A stretch of DNA of 64,000 nucleotides from Ichthyophis bannanicus. Lineage: Eukaryota; Chordata; Amphibia; Gymnophiona; Ichthyophiidae. This document shows, one piece after another, positions 49,210 to 59,237 of this stretch; positions within the stretch are counted from its first letter, which is position 1, and every line of letters starts with the position of its first letter. The position numbers and the translations under genes were made by a program. Under the pieces are notes generated by a model. It ran no database searches. It was not told the origin of the DNA and worked only from the letters and a program-made list of their open reading frames with translations. The DNA lies in the NCBI GenBank assembly GCA_033557465.1, contig CM066032.1, positions 60,052,955 through 60,116,954 on the forward strand. Reading direction: 5' to 3'.

Positions 49210-49373
49210 CTGGTGAAAGGGGGCGGAGCGAGCCTATTTGTACCAGTGACATCACGACGATGACATCTTTCAGTCTCCAAAGCTGCTGGTGGAGGTTGAC
49301 AACTCTATCTTTCCGGGACTGGACTAGAGTTCCTTAAGGAACAACAATTAGCAGGTAAGTCTAATTTACTCTT
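49210..49373 (-). repeat. DIRS-Y right terminal repeat
   Basis: Inverted match of the left repeat, extended outward by a 50-nt end that contains the 14-bp palindrome GTTCCTTAAGGAAC (49,329-49,342) and the sequence CAGGTAAGT, a perfect 5' splice-site consensus. Confidence 0.93.
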
Positions 49374-49382
49374 AAAACTAAG

Positions 49383-50228
49383 ATGCAGACCGCGGTCCAG
49401 CAGCGAGATGGGGGCTTTTCAGTCTTTTGCATTGAATGTCACATGTATGATTTTCTCCCAGTTGGTGAGAGATCTTACATGTGCACTAGATGCAAGAAGC
49501 TCTTTGCTCTCAGGGAATGAGTCAATTCTCTAGAGAATAGAGTAGCAGACTTGGAAGACATAAGAAAGATGGAGAGGTACATAGACAAGACCTACAGGGA
49601 TATAGTCTTGAAGTCCCACCTCCAGTCTGGCAGCATCCCTGTTGCCATGCAGGAGAGAGGTCATGTGACAGGAGAGCATCATCCTGGTGTGGCAGGAAGT
49701 GATCCTGTAACTGGGACCTGTCATCCAGGTGATGTAAAACCCTCTCGCACCGATGAAGTTTCTCCAGGGTCATTTGCCCATGGGGGAAGGGTTAGGACAG
49801 CCGTTATAGTTGGTGATTCAATCATTACGCATGTAGATAGCTGGGTGGCTGGTGGACTTGAGGATCGCCTAGTAACATACCTGCCTGGTGCGAAGGAAGC
49901 GGACCTCACTTGCCACCTAGATAAGGTCTTAGATAGTGCTTGGGAAGAGTCTGCTGTCTTGGTACACATCGGTACCAATGACATAAGAAAATGTGGTAGG
50001 GAGGTTCTGGAGGCTAAATTTAGGCTTTTAGGTAGGAAGTTGAAATCCAGAACTTCCAGGGTAGCGTTCTCCGAAATGCTTCCCGTTCCACGCACAGGAC
50101 CCAAAAGGCAGGCAGAGCTCTGGAGTCTCAATGCGTGGATGAAACGATGGTGCAAGGATGAGGGTTTTGGATTTGTTAGGAACTGGGGAAAGGAAGGGGC
50201 TCTTCCGAAGGGATGGGCTTCACCTTAA
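49383..50228 (+). pseudogene. CR1-VI ORF1: zinc-finger plus SGNH/esterase-like domain
   Basis: ATG at 49,383. A zinc-binding-type pattern comes first (CIECHMYDFLPVGERSYMC with a following CKK, about residues 17-39), then a coiled-coil-like SLENRVADLEDIRKMERY, then an SGNH hydrolase-like fold: VIVGDSIITHV (block I with catalytic Ser), VLVHIGTNDIRK (block III with Asn and Asp), and a C-terminal part. CR1 ORF1 proteins of this architecture are known, with an esterase role of unclear purpose. One TGA at 49,518-49,520 interrupts the frame after the zinc region (FALRE, stop, VNSLENR). The usual catalytic His near the C-terminus was not pinned down. Confidence 0.8.
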
Positions 50229-50489
50229 CTGGGATGGAACCAGGCTGCTGGCATTAACCTTTAAAAAGGAGAGAGAGCAGCTTTTAAGCTAGATAATAGG
50301 GGAAAGCTGATAGTCGCTCAAGAGCGCATGGTTCGAAAGAATGTATCCTTGAAGGATACTACCAAAAGCAGAGAGGTTCCAAAAAAGAGTAAAGTAGCCC
50401 AAATGCCCTTGAGTATAGAGCAGACAGAGCTTAAAGATTCCAAATTACCCATGCCTACCAATAGCCAAATTAATATGAATAAAAAAACA

Positions 50490-51530
50490 GTCTCTAAAAT
50501 GCTTGTATGCAAATGCTAGAAGCCTAAACAATAAGATGGGAGAGTTAGAATATATAGCACTAAATGAAAGGTTAGATATAATTGCAATCTCAGAGACATG
50601 GTGGAAGGAAGACAACCAGTGGGACACTGTGATACCTGGGTACAAACTATATCGTAATGATAGAACTGATCAAATTGGTAGAGGGGTTGCGCTCTATGTT
50701 AGAGAGGGCATTGAGTCAGAAAGGATTAAAGTTTTGCAGGAAACAAAATTTGCTGTAGAATCTCTATGGATTGAAATTCCATGTAAAAAGGGGAAGGCGA
50801 TGGCAGAGAGGGTGTACTATCAACCGTCTGGCCTGAATGAACAAATGGATGATGAAATGCTTAAAGAAATCAAGGAAGCTAACAAAAGTTACAGCACTGT
50901 AGTAATAATGGGTGATTTCAATTACCCCGGTATCGACTGGGTCAGTGTCACGGCAGGACATGCTAGGTAGATAAAGTTCCTAGATGAAATAAATGACTGT
51001 TTCTTGGAGCAGCTGGTTCATGAACCGACCAGAGGAGAAGCCATATTGGACCTAGTCCTTAGTGGAACACCAGATCTGGTGCAAGAGATAAGGGTGTTGG
51101 GGCCCCTTGGCAATAGTGATCATAGCATGATCGCGTTTGATTTAATTAGTGGAGGAGGGATGGTAAGGAAATCCACAGTACTACCTTTTAACTTTCGAAA
51201 GGGAGACTATGATAGAATGAGGAAAAGAGTTAAGAAAAAACTAAAAGGAGCAGTTGCAAAGGTTAAAGACTTACATCAAGCTTCCGTGTTGTTGAAAAAT
51301 ACTATCTTGGAAGCCCAGACCAGCTGTATTCCATGCTTTAACAAAAGTGGAAGGAAGTCCAAAAAGCTGCCAGCATGGTTTAAAGGTGAGGTCAGAGAGG
51401 CTGTTGCCAAAAAAGCATTTTTCAGGAAATGGAAAAAAAGAACCAAATGACGAAAACTGGAAACAACACAAGCACTGGCAAGTTAAATGCAAGGCATTGA
51501 TAAGGCAGGCAAAGGGAGAATTTGAGAATT
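50490..51530 (+). pseudogene. CR1-VI ORF2, endonuclease and linker
   Basis: CLYANARSLNNKMGELEYIA, IIAISETWWKE (catalytic Glu), YNRDRT-type GYKLYRNDRTDQIGRG, VIMGDFNYPGIDWVS, then a TAG at about 50,968 (after GHAR), then DQVHEP-type EQLVHEPTRGEAILDLVLSG, LGNSDHSMIAFDL, KKLPAWFKGEVREAVAKK. A frame change is near 51,445. Broken at about 51,530 by CR1-VII. Confidence 0.88.
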
Positions 51531-52096
51531 TGGTGTGCCCCAGGGATCTGTCATTGGTCTGATTCTTTTTAACATCTTTGTTAGTGATATAGCGGAAGGG
51601 CTGTCAGATAAGGTTTGCCTCTTTGCGAATGATACCAAAATCGGCAATAGAGTAGACACCCAGGAAGGTGTAGATAACATGAGGAGGGATCTGGCTAAGT
51701 TTGAAGAATGGTCTAGAATTTGGCAGCTGGGATTTAATGTTAAAAAATGTAAGGTCATGCATTTGGACTGCAGCAATCCAAGAGACCAATATAGTATAGG
51801 GGGTGAAGTACTTTTGTCCACTAAAGAAGAGCAGGACCTAGGCGTTGTTGTGTCTGATGATCTTAAAGTAGCTAAACAGGTAGAAAAGGCGACGGCAAAA
51901 GCTAGAAGGATGCTTGGGTGCATACGGAGAGGAATGGCTAGCAGAAAAAGTAAGGTGATAATGCCTCTGTATAAGTCTTTGGTGCAACCTCATTTGGAGT
52001 ATAGTGTGCACTTCTGGAGACCGCACTTTCAAAAGGATGTTAACAGGATGGAGTCGATGCAGAGGGTGGCTACTAAAATGATTAATGGTCTTCATT
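51531..52096 (+). pseudogene. CR1-VII RT fragment
   Basis: Open from 51,535 with PQGSVIGLILFNIF, KVCLFANDTKIGN (the FADD motif reads FAND, catalytic Asp to Asn), SRIWQLGFNVKKCKVMHLD, EEQDLGVVVSDDLKVAKQ, MPLYKSLVQPHLEY. It ends at TKMINGLHYN where the ERV is inserted. The rest follows at 58,831 (AYEDRLKDLNMYILEERWD, GDMIEMFKYLHGIN). Confidence 0.85.
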
Positions 52097-52100
52097 ATAA

Positions 52101-52849
52101 TGTTGTAGCTGATAAGAATGCAATAAATAATACCCGGAGTCAGGCAAAGATTCAAGCCGGTTTAATGTGCACAGGTTCAGATTGCAGTAGCATTCAAAAT
52201 GGTCTGAGCACAGAGCTCAGAAAAATGACAGTTTATATACTTTTCTTCTCCAGTCTAATACAGGCAAAACTCCTCATTGGCCACTTACTCTCATCCAATA
52301 GACATCTCTGACCGGGCCCAGGACTCGCTCCCCCTGCTTGGGTCACACTAGCTACGGGTCAGCAATTAGACATAACACTAAACATAATACTTTCGCTAAA
52401 GTATACAGTATATTTCGCTACTCTTGCAAGGTCAGTGAGCCACAAAGATAGTGGAAGGCATATCAGAAGCATTCTTAACAAAAGCAAAACAAAGCGAGGC
52501 CAAGATGTATTTCTAAACAATCAAAACGCTAGACAAAATATTCTTACACTGTTCAGCTTCTCTACTATATTTTCATCCTAATTACAAGGTCAGTGCACTA
52601 TCAGCAAAGATACAGTGGCGCGGCATTCTACTGAAAGAGACATCTGACTTCTAAACAATAAACAGTACCAAGGTTTAATTCTCTTATCTCCAGGAGAGCA
52701 GAACATGTTATCAAACCAGAATAGAACGGAATTTCTTTCTAACAGCTAACAGCATTCTGCAATTTTCCAAAATCAGCAATAACATTTTAAAGCAGGAAAA
52801 AAGGGCTTCAGACCTAGCTCTGCTACATACTAGGCCATCGCCTATCACA
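52101..52849 (-). repeat. ERV 3' LTR (749 nt)
   Basis: Starts at TG (complement side) directly after ATAA. A TATA box lies at about 52,232-52,239 on the minus strand. Preceded on the element strand by the polypurine tract at 52,850-52,861. Confidence 0.95.
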
Positions 52850-52861
52850 TTCCCTCCTTTT
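52850..52861 (-). promoter_or_regulatory. ERV polypurine tract
   Basis: AAAAGGAGGGAA on the element strand abuts the 3' LTR, the position of the plus-strand primer in retroviruses. Confidence 0.85.
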
Positions 52862-54189
52862 GATTATTCACACCCGCAAGTGAGAGAGGGTGAGAATCAA
52901 ATCACACAAATAGCAAAATACTTCAGACTATAGTAGAGGGATCACCGTGTGGTATAGGGTAGTAGCCCTATGTTGCTAGGATTCGTGTAGCTGCCTTACA
53001 TTAAGTATAATATACGTAAGCATAAGGGGAGGAAACATGGGATACATAAACAGCCACAATCAATAATACATTTGATACAAGTGTCTTTGTCAAATCATAT
53101 AGCATACCTAGTGTATAAGCGGAGGGGCAGGAGACATAGGAGGAACAAATGACATATATACTGTTCATCATAGCAATAGGCCCGTTCTCATGACCCACAA
53201 AAATAAGAACCATTCCTATTAATAGCAGCACCTGTATCAGAGGTCGGTAGCAGTACATGTCAAAAAGGTAGGTAGCACATGTTTGAAAATTAGCAACACA
53301 TGTACTAAAGTCCAAAAAATCTGGGTTCTGAGAGCTGGCGAGTAGCAATCAAAAGGGGCTCCATTCTCATTGTTCCATCGCAGTTCCCATAACAGGAGAG
53401 GAAAGATTCTGGCGGGGGTTGAGACAAGTCCGGGTATTCCCTGTTGTGCAAATACTAGGTTTGCAGGCTGCACAGGGAAGTAGGGCAAGAGTCAATTCAA
53501 AGCACCCCAAGGCTGCCGCCAGAACGAAGCAATAATAAGAATTCATAATGGGCATAGTCTCTGGAAAATTGGTGGAACTGTCGGCATCCACAACAGGTAG
53601 CAGACGTAGCATTGATTGTAGGTCCTCAAGCTTCTGCCGTACGTAGACCTACCAGCTTTGTGGCAGGAGTAGGGCTGTAGATTCCAAAGTATCACTGTCC
53701 TCTGAGATGTCTCAGGTTCTTAAAATATCATAGTACAGTCTCACAGGCTATTATTTCCTCCTTAGAGCAGTTCACTTTTTAGGAGATCAAAACAGTTTTT
53801 TTCCTTTTTTTTTTTCAGAGCATTTGAACACAGTCTCGTAGAAGACTCAATTTCTTAACACAACACAGTCTATTTCTGATGATTTGCAGCTTTCTCCAGA
53901 TGCAAGGCTTACCTTCGGATAAACAAACAGTCTTGAAATAGTGCAGTTTCCGAGGGACCAATAAGTCTTAGGTCCGTGGCTGTTGTCGTAGGGTGAGGCG
54001 CAATGGAGTCTCAGGATCATTTATGGAAGTCCACGACCAAGTTCAGAAGCGGCTGCTGGAATGCAAAACTGGAGGACGTCTGTTCCCTTGACGTCCAGGA
54101 GCAAGTTGGTAAAATTCTTATGATGACGGATCTTTTCTTCGCAGCGTGAGTCGCAATGGTGCTGCAGGATTGGCGATCGAAGTCCAGGG
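52862..54189 (-). other. ERV region between integrase end and polypurine tract (env position)
   Basis: This is where env would lie. Three short minus-strand frames (53,348-53,001, 53,488-53,237 and 53,612-53,367) contain hydrophobic segments but no recognisable furin site, fusion peptide or heptad pattern. I would not call env. Confidence 0.5.
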
Positions 54190-56100
54190 ACGACTCTCAG
54201 GAACTGTGGCTGGTTTCACTCGACTGTGGTGGATCCAGGAGTCGATCTCGGCCACTTTAACTGCTGTTGGGGTTGATAACAAGACGACATATGGCCCTTT
54301 CCAATACGGCGCCAGCGGTGTCGTCTTCTACTCTGTCACCCACACTGAGGCTCCAGGCTTGAAAGGATGCAGGGGCTTGGATGGGCTGGTCTCGTACTCA
54401 CGCATGAAGACCCTGCAAAACAGAACTTAAAACAAATAGTGCTTATCTAGTAATTTCAGACTCTATCTGTCACACATCTCCTTTTACTCTCTATACAATA
54501 GGCTACAGAATCTCAGAATCTCAAAAGGGGAGACTCCTAAAGACTTAGGGGCAAGGGCTATAGGAAGAACCTGGGGCCACTTCAGGTAAACCTCTGGGCA
54601 GTTTGGACAACTTGAGTACACAATGTCCATTACTTCCAAGCAATCATGGTCAGGAGGGCCTGGACCGACGGGCAATTAGGGTGGCTGGGTTTAGAGTTTG
54701 GCTGACACTTAATTGTAAGTTAGGATTCTCACATAGCATATCTTGATATTTTAACATTCGAGCATTAGTGAGCCAATGATTTCCTTTGTGTTCCATCAGG
54801 GTTAGAACAGAATGTGGCACAGTAACTTGGAGTTCTTATCCTAAGGTGAGCTTGTCAGCTGCACTCACTAAGAGGGCTGTGGCTGCTACAGTTCTCAGGC
54901 AAGGTGGCCAGCCTTTGGCAACAGGATCCAATTGTTTCGTCAGGTAGACCACAGGTCGCTGCCAAGACCCAAGAGGCTGGGTCAAGACTCCCAATGTGTT
55001 TCCACTTGATTCATGGACATACAGACAAAATGGTTTCTGCACATCTGGTAGTCCCAAAGCTGGGGATGACATCAATGCTGTTTCCAATGATTTGAATGCT
55101 TTATCTTGTTCTGGGCCCCATTCCAGGGGAGATCGTTCCATTCCTTGTGTGACTTGGTACAAGGATTTCGCCATGAGCGCAAAATTTGGTATCCATATGC
55201 GGCAGTAGCCTGCAGCTCCCAAGAAAGCTCGCACCTGTTTCCTAGTAGTGGGGGTTGGGATGCGGCATACTGCTTCTTTTCGCTCAAGTCCTAATTTCCG
55301 GGTTCCTTTGGACAGGTGGAACCCTAAATATTTCACTTCTGTCTGGCACAGCTGCGCCTTGGCTCTGGAAACCTTGTATCCAGCTTCATTCAAAAGGTGC
55401 AGGAGATCACTTGTAGCTTGTAATCAATCAGATTTACTATTGCTGGCTATGAGCAAATCATCTACATATTGAAGCAAAATTATTTTTCCCGGAATCACAG
55501 AGTAGCTTGACAGATCTTGACTGAGGGCTGCACTGAAGATAGTGGGTGAGTTCTTGAATCCTTGTGGTAATCGAGTCCAAGTAAGTTGCCCTCGCCGTCC
55601 TGTGGTAGGGTTTTCCCATTCAAATGCAAACAAAAGCTGACTGGCCTCTGTCAGGCGTATACAGAAAAAGAGGCATCTTTTAAGTCCAAAACAGTAAAGT
55701 GAGTGGCTTCTGCTGGAATCAGTCCCAGGAGGGTGTAAGGATTTGGTACTACTGGATGTAGGGTTTCAACTGCACTGTTTACTCGACGTAAATCCTGCAC
55801 TGGGCGGTAGTCACCTGTCTCAGGCTTCGTGATTGGGAGAAGGGAGGTGTTCCAGGGTGACTGGCATTCTCTGAGAAGTCCATACTGCAATAATTTCTTC
55901 AAATGGCGATGAATGCCTTCAATTGCTGGTCTCGGGAGGGGATACTGACGCACATGCACTGGTTCTGCTCCTGGCTTAAGGGTAACAAGTACAGGAGCTA
56001 TATTCTTTGCTAGGCCAGATGGATTATTCTCTGCCCATACTCCAGGTGGGGCTGCAATGCTGGTAAGTATACAGGAACTTGCTGGCCTGATTGGAGATGC
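54190..56100 (-). pseudogene. ERV pol remnant: RT and integrase end (broken, internal deletion)
   Basis: Minus-strand RT text in three open blocks: 55,959-55,651 (YPLPRPAIEGI, TKPETGDYRPVQDLR), 55,633-55,424 (LPQGFKNSPTIFSAAL, catalytic YVDDLLIA) and 55,393-54,836 (VKYLGFHLSKGTRKLG, FLGAAGYCRIWIPNFA). Frame breaks lie near 55,645 and 55,405. A block at 54,675-54,484 joins the RNase H end region (DCLEVMDIVYSS) to integrase text (LKWPQVLPIAL), so the integrase core is missing. The end around 54,390-54,190 has the gammaretroviral integrase tail (WIHHSRVKPA). A protease-type remnant precedes RT near 56,000-56,380. Non-functional. Confidence 0.85.
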
Positions 56101-58066
56101 ACTATAGAACCGCTACTCTTCTTCTCGGGGAACAGTCAGCACTATCAATCCAGCTCCTTCGATTAGGAAAACTTCCTCCACATCATTCAACTAAAGTATC
56201 AGCAAGAAGAACTGCTCTCTTCTCCATCTTACATTCACTTTCTCTGTCACATTATCTCCACAATTCACAGACATTCTGAACAACTTAATCGTGCTGTCAT
56301 TTATGCCCGCAAATCCATCCCGTTTCTGTAAGGTCTGTTTTATATCTCCCTGGGACTGACTTGACAAAAACTGCATTTACCAGGCGCAAATTCTCCTGGG
56401 CTGCTGGATTGCATGGGGCATATAGTGAGGGCTGCCTGCACTATTTGGATTCCACTTCATGTTCTCGGGCGCTGACTGTGGGTGACTCTGAACTGGTAAA
56501 ATGAATCCCTGCCTGCAGTGTCAGCGATGGACTGTAGCCCCCACATGTGCTTGTCAACAGACAGAGGAACAATCTAGATAGAGTCCTTACAATAGAAAAC
56601 TACACTTTTGCAACATGTTATAATAACAAATCCTAACAGAAAGAACTATAGTTCATAACATGACGACTACATAGCTGTTACGTATAGCTGGAATAAAACT
56701 ACTTGGCAAAAAACTAACTGCCAGCCGTAATCAGCTTGGCTTTGCAAAAGAAATTCTTTAAATCTTACAGTTTTTAGGAAGAAGATATTCAAAAAGACAT
56801 TCATTCTGGATACATTTTCCATAAAGCGGGTGGACATCTAGACTACACATACACATTTTCCTTCCTAGTTTATTTTATTAACAATAAGCATGTCTTCTAT
56901 GAGGCGCTTGCTGTATCAGGAACTAAAACTCATACACGATTAACCCCTCATTCACTCAGGATTCAAAGCACTTTCAAGTTGCAATCTAGTACCGCTGGCT
57001 CGAAGCTGCAGAGTCCTGTCAGTATACGTATTCAGGGCTTCGTAGGCAAAGGGAAAATACAAGCATTCTTTCCTATTGAAACTTGAGCACTACAAGATTT
57101 CTGCTCACTTGATCTGCACAGGAATTCGAGTAGGAATGTAACCCTTTCCAGGCTAAGCCTAATGCTATCGAGATCCACAATCCTGACTAAACATTCTTAT
57201 TAAATGATATATAATACATGACCATAGCAGAAGGCACATCACTATTACAAAATATTGAATAAAAACAGGTATAATTCCCTAAAATAAGCACCCATTAGCC
57301 CAGCAGCAGAACGTTGAAAACATGCCTTCATAGGGTTAAAACATTCCTCTGCACAAACACGTCTCCTGTCAGTTTCACTCTGCGCTGCTGCTGAATGAGG
57401 GAGAGACAGCTTCGTGATTTTACAGTGACTCTAGGTGTTTCTTTCTTTTACTATTTCATATGCGGTAAAGTGTCACAAATTACTCAACGGAATATAATCC
57501 TACCCTTATACTAGAAGGGAAACTCGTGGTTTCAACAGATAACAAAGACAAACTCCCAACGCTTCCTCCTTTTCACAAGCATTCTTCACACAGACAAACA
57601 TGCTAGCATTTTCCAAATTCCGAATTCCCGGGCTGACTGACAAACCAGAATTACTGAAACCGAAAGGGCTGATGGTTTCGCCCCGCGCACTACTTGCAGG
57701 GGTACTAGGATCGCCCGTGGAAGTTGATCAGACTTCCTTTACCTGTTACTGTACCAGAAGTGTCTCGAGACTTTCCCAAAGCTATCTGACTAAGAACCAG
57801 AAAAATCAATACTCACCGGATCCGGTAGCTAATGCGCTGCGCAACCAATCCCTCCTTGGGTTGAATCCTGGACTCCCCTCGGGTTCGAGGTGTTGGCCGG
57901 CCAGAAGCAGCAACCTGCGGAGGCAAGGAGGAGTCTCCTCCGATACGAAAGGACCAGGGGCGCCAGAGACCCTCCTGCGGTCAGTCAGGCTCAGCTCTAG
58001 CCGGACCAAACCTGTGAGGCGAGATGTCGGGGCATATTCACTTGCATACCATCCCCCACTCGCACA
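56101..58066 (-). other. ERV leader with missing or unrecognisable gag
   Basis: Between primer binding site and pol remnant I find no clear matrix, capsid or nucleocapsid motif. A possible splice donor (CCGGTGAGTATT on the minus strand) lies at about 57,813. The plus-strand 167-codon frame at 57,600-58,103 is antisense to the element. Gag is deleted or has diverged beyond my recognition. Confidence 0.55.
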
Positions 58067-58085
58067 TTCCCGGCCCAACGCACCA
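58067..58085 (-). promoter_or_regulatory. ERV primer binding site, tRNA-Gly-like
   Basis: Element strand reads TGGTGCGTTGGGCCGGGAA, six nt inside the LTR. It matches the complement of a tRNA-Gly 3' end (TGGTGCGTTGGCCGGGAA) with one extra G. Confidence 0.75.
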
Positions 58086-58091
58086 GAAATA

Positions 58092-58826
58092 TGTTGTAGC
58101 TGATAAGAATGCAATAAATAATACCCGGAGTCAGGCAAAGATTCAAGCCGGTTTAATGTGCACAGGCTCAGATTGCAGTAGCATTCAAAATGGTCTGAGC
58201 ACAGAGCTCAGAAAAATGACAGTTTATATACTTTTCTTCTCCAGTCTAATACAGGCAAAACTCCTCATTGGCCACTTACTCTCATCCAATAGACATCTCT
58301 GACCGGGCCCAGGACTCGCACCCCCTGCTTGGGTCACACTAGCTACGGGTCAGCAATTAGACATAACACTAAACATAATACTTTCGCTAAAGTATACAGT
58401 ATATTTCGCTACTCTTGCAAGGTCAGTGAGCCACAAAGATAGTGGAAGGCATATCAGAAGCATTCTTAACAAAAGCAAAACAAAGCGAGGCCAAGATGTA
58501 TTTCTAAACAATCAAAATGCTAGACAAAATATTCTTACACTGTTCAGCTTCTCTACTATATTTTCATCAGTGCACTATCAGCAAAGATACAGTGGCGCGG
58601 CATTCTACTGAAAGAGACATCTGACTTCTAAACAATAAACAGTACCAAGGTTTAATTCTCTTATCTCCAGGAGAGCAGAACATGTTATCAAACCAGAATA
58701 GAACGGAATTTCTTTCTAACAGCTAACAGCATTCTGCAATTTTCCAAAATCAGCAATAACATTTTAAAGCAGGAAAAAAGGGCTTCAGACCTAGCTCTGC
58801 TACATACTAGGCCATCGCCTATCACA
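58092..58826 (-). repeat. ERV 5' LTR (735 nt)
   Basis: Begins TG and ends CA in the element orientation. Differs from the other LTR by three substitutions I could find and a 14-nt indel (CTAATTACAAGGTC, missing here). U3 carries CCAAT and TATATAAA motifs, R to U5 an ATTAAA polyadenylation-type signal. Confidence 0.95.
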
Positions 58827-58830
58827 ATAA

Positions 58831-59237
58831 AGCATATGAGGACAGACTTAAGGATCTTAATATGTACATCTTAGAGGAAAGGTGGGATAGAGGTGATATG
58901 ATTGAGATGTTTAAATACCTCCATGGCATAAATGTTCAGGGAGAGAGCCTCTTTCAGTTGAAAGCAATTTCTGCTATGAGGGGACATGGGATGAGGGTGA
59001 AGGGAGACAGATTCAGGAGTGATATGCGGAAATATTTCTTTACGGAAAGAGTAGTGGATCCGTAGAATAGTCTCCAGTGGAGGTGGTAGAGATGAGGACA
59101 GTAACAATTCAAAAAAGCATGGGACAAACACAGAGGATCTCTAAAGGTAAAAAGGGGTCTGTTGTAGTTGTTGATATGGAAGGACAGACTAGATAAGCCG
59201 TGTGGTCTTTTTTCTGTCGTCATGTTTCTATATTTCT
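58831..59237 (+). pseudogene. CR1-VII C-terminus and 3' end
   Basis: 58,862-59,065 reads MYILEERWDRGDMIEMFKY, GESLFQLKAIS and RSDMRKYFFTERVVD, ending in a stop, followed by a short 3' UTR to about 59,237. The DDR of the family's WNSL stretch is missing after TERVVDP. Confidence 0.85.

Larger units (their letters stand above)
43261..49373 (+). mobile_element. DIRS-Y: structurally complete DIRS-like retrotransposon
   Basis: 6.1-kb element with inverted terminal repeats (114 nt matching between 43,281-43,394 and 49,210-49,323), three ORFs (gag, RT-RNase H-methyltransferase, tyrosine recombinase) and an ICR at 48,672-48,770. CTT occurs at both genome junctions (43,261-43,263 and 49,371-49,373) and at the junction inside the ICR, so CTT is the likely strand-exchange core. 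No other target duplication is seen, as expected for recombinase integration. It sits ten bases upstream of the ORF1 ATG of CR1-VI. One in-frame stop is visible in ORF2. Confidence 0.95.
52101..58826 (-). mobile_element. Endogenous retrovirus, gammaretrovirus-like, internally deleted
   Basis: Two LTRs flank a minus-strand internal region. ATAA (52,097-52,100 and 58,827-58,830) is a 4-bp target duplication. The 5' LTR is 58,092-58,826 and the 3' LTR 52,101-52,849. A primer binding site resembling the tRNA-Gly 3' end is at 58,067-58,085 and a polypurine tract AAAAGGAGGGAA at 52,850-52,861. Pol shows an RT with YVDD and an integrase C-terminus, but the coding frame is broken and the RNase H end is fused to late integrase, so the integrase catalytic core is lost. 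No full gag or env reading is visible. It is inserted in CR1-VII. Confidence 0.92.
51531..59237 (+). mobile_element. CR1-VII: 5'-truncated CR1 of a second subfamily inside CR1-VI
   Basis: Starts at GVPQGSVIGLILFNIFVSD (palm) and ends near 59,237, in the same orientation as its host. Its text (CLFANDTKIGNR, GVVVSDDLKVAKQVEKATAK, RRMLGCIRRGMASRK) differs clearly from CR1-VI and matches CR1-II at 11,020. It is itself interrupted by an ERV at 52,101-58,826. Confidence 0.88.

Noticed and set aside
53001..53612. Hydrophobic minus-strand frames in the ERV env position
   Set aside because: No fusion peptide, cleavage site or heptad repeat recognised; short overlapping frames are likely chance.
57600..58103. 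Plus-strand 167-codon frame in the ERV leader
   Set aside because: Antisense to the ERV and overlapping the primer binding site; no recognisable protein.
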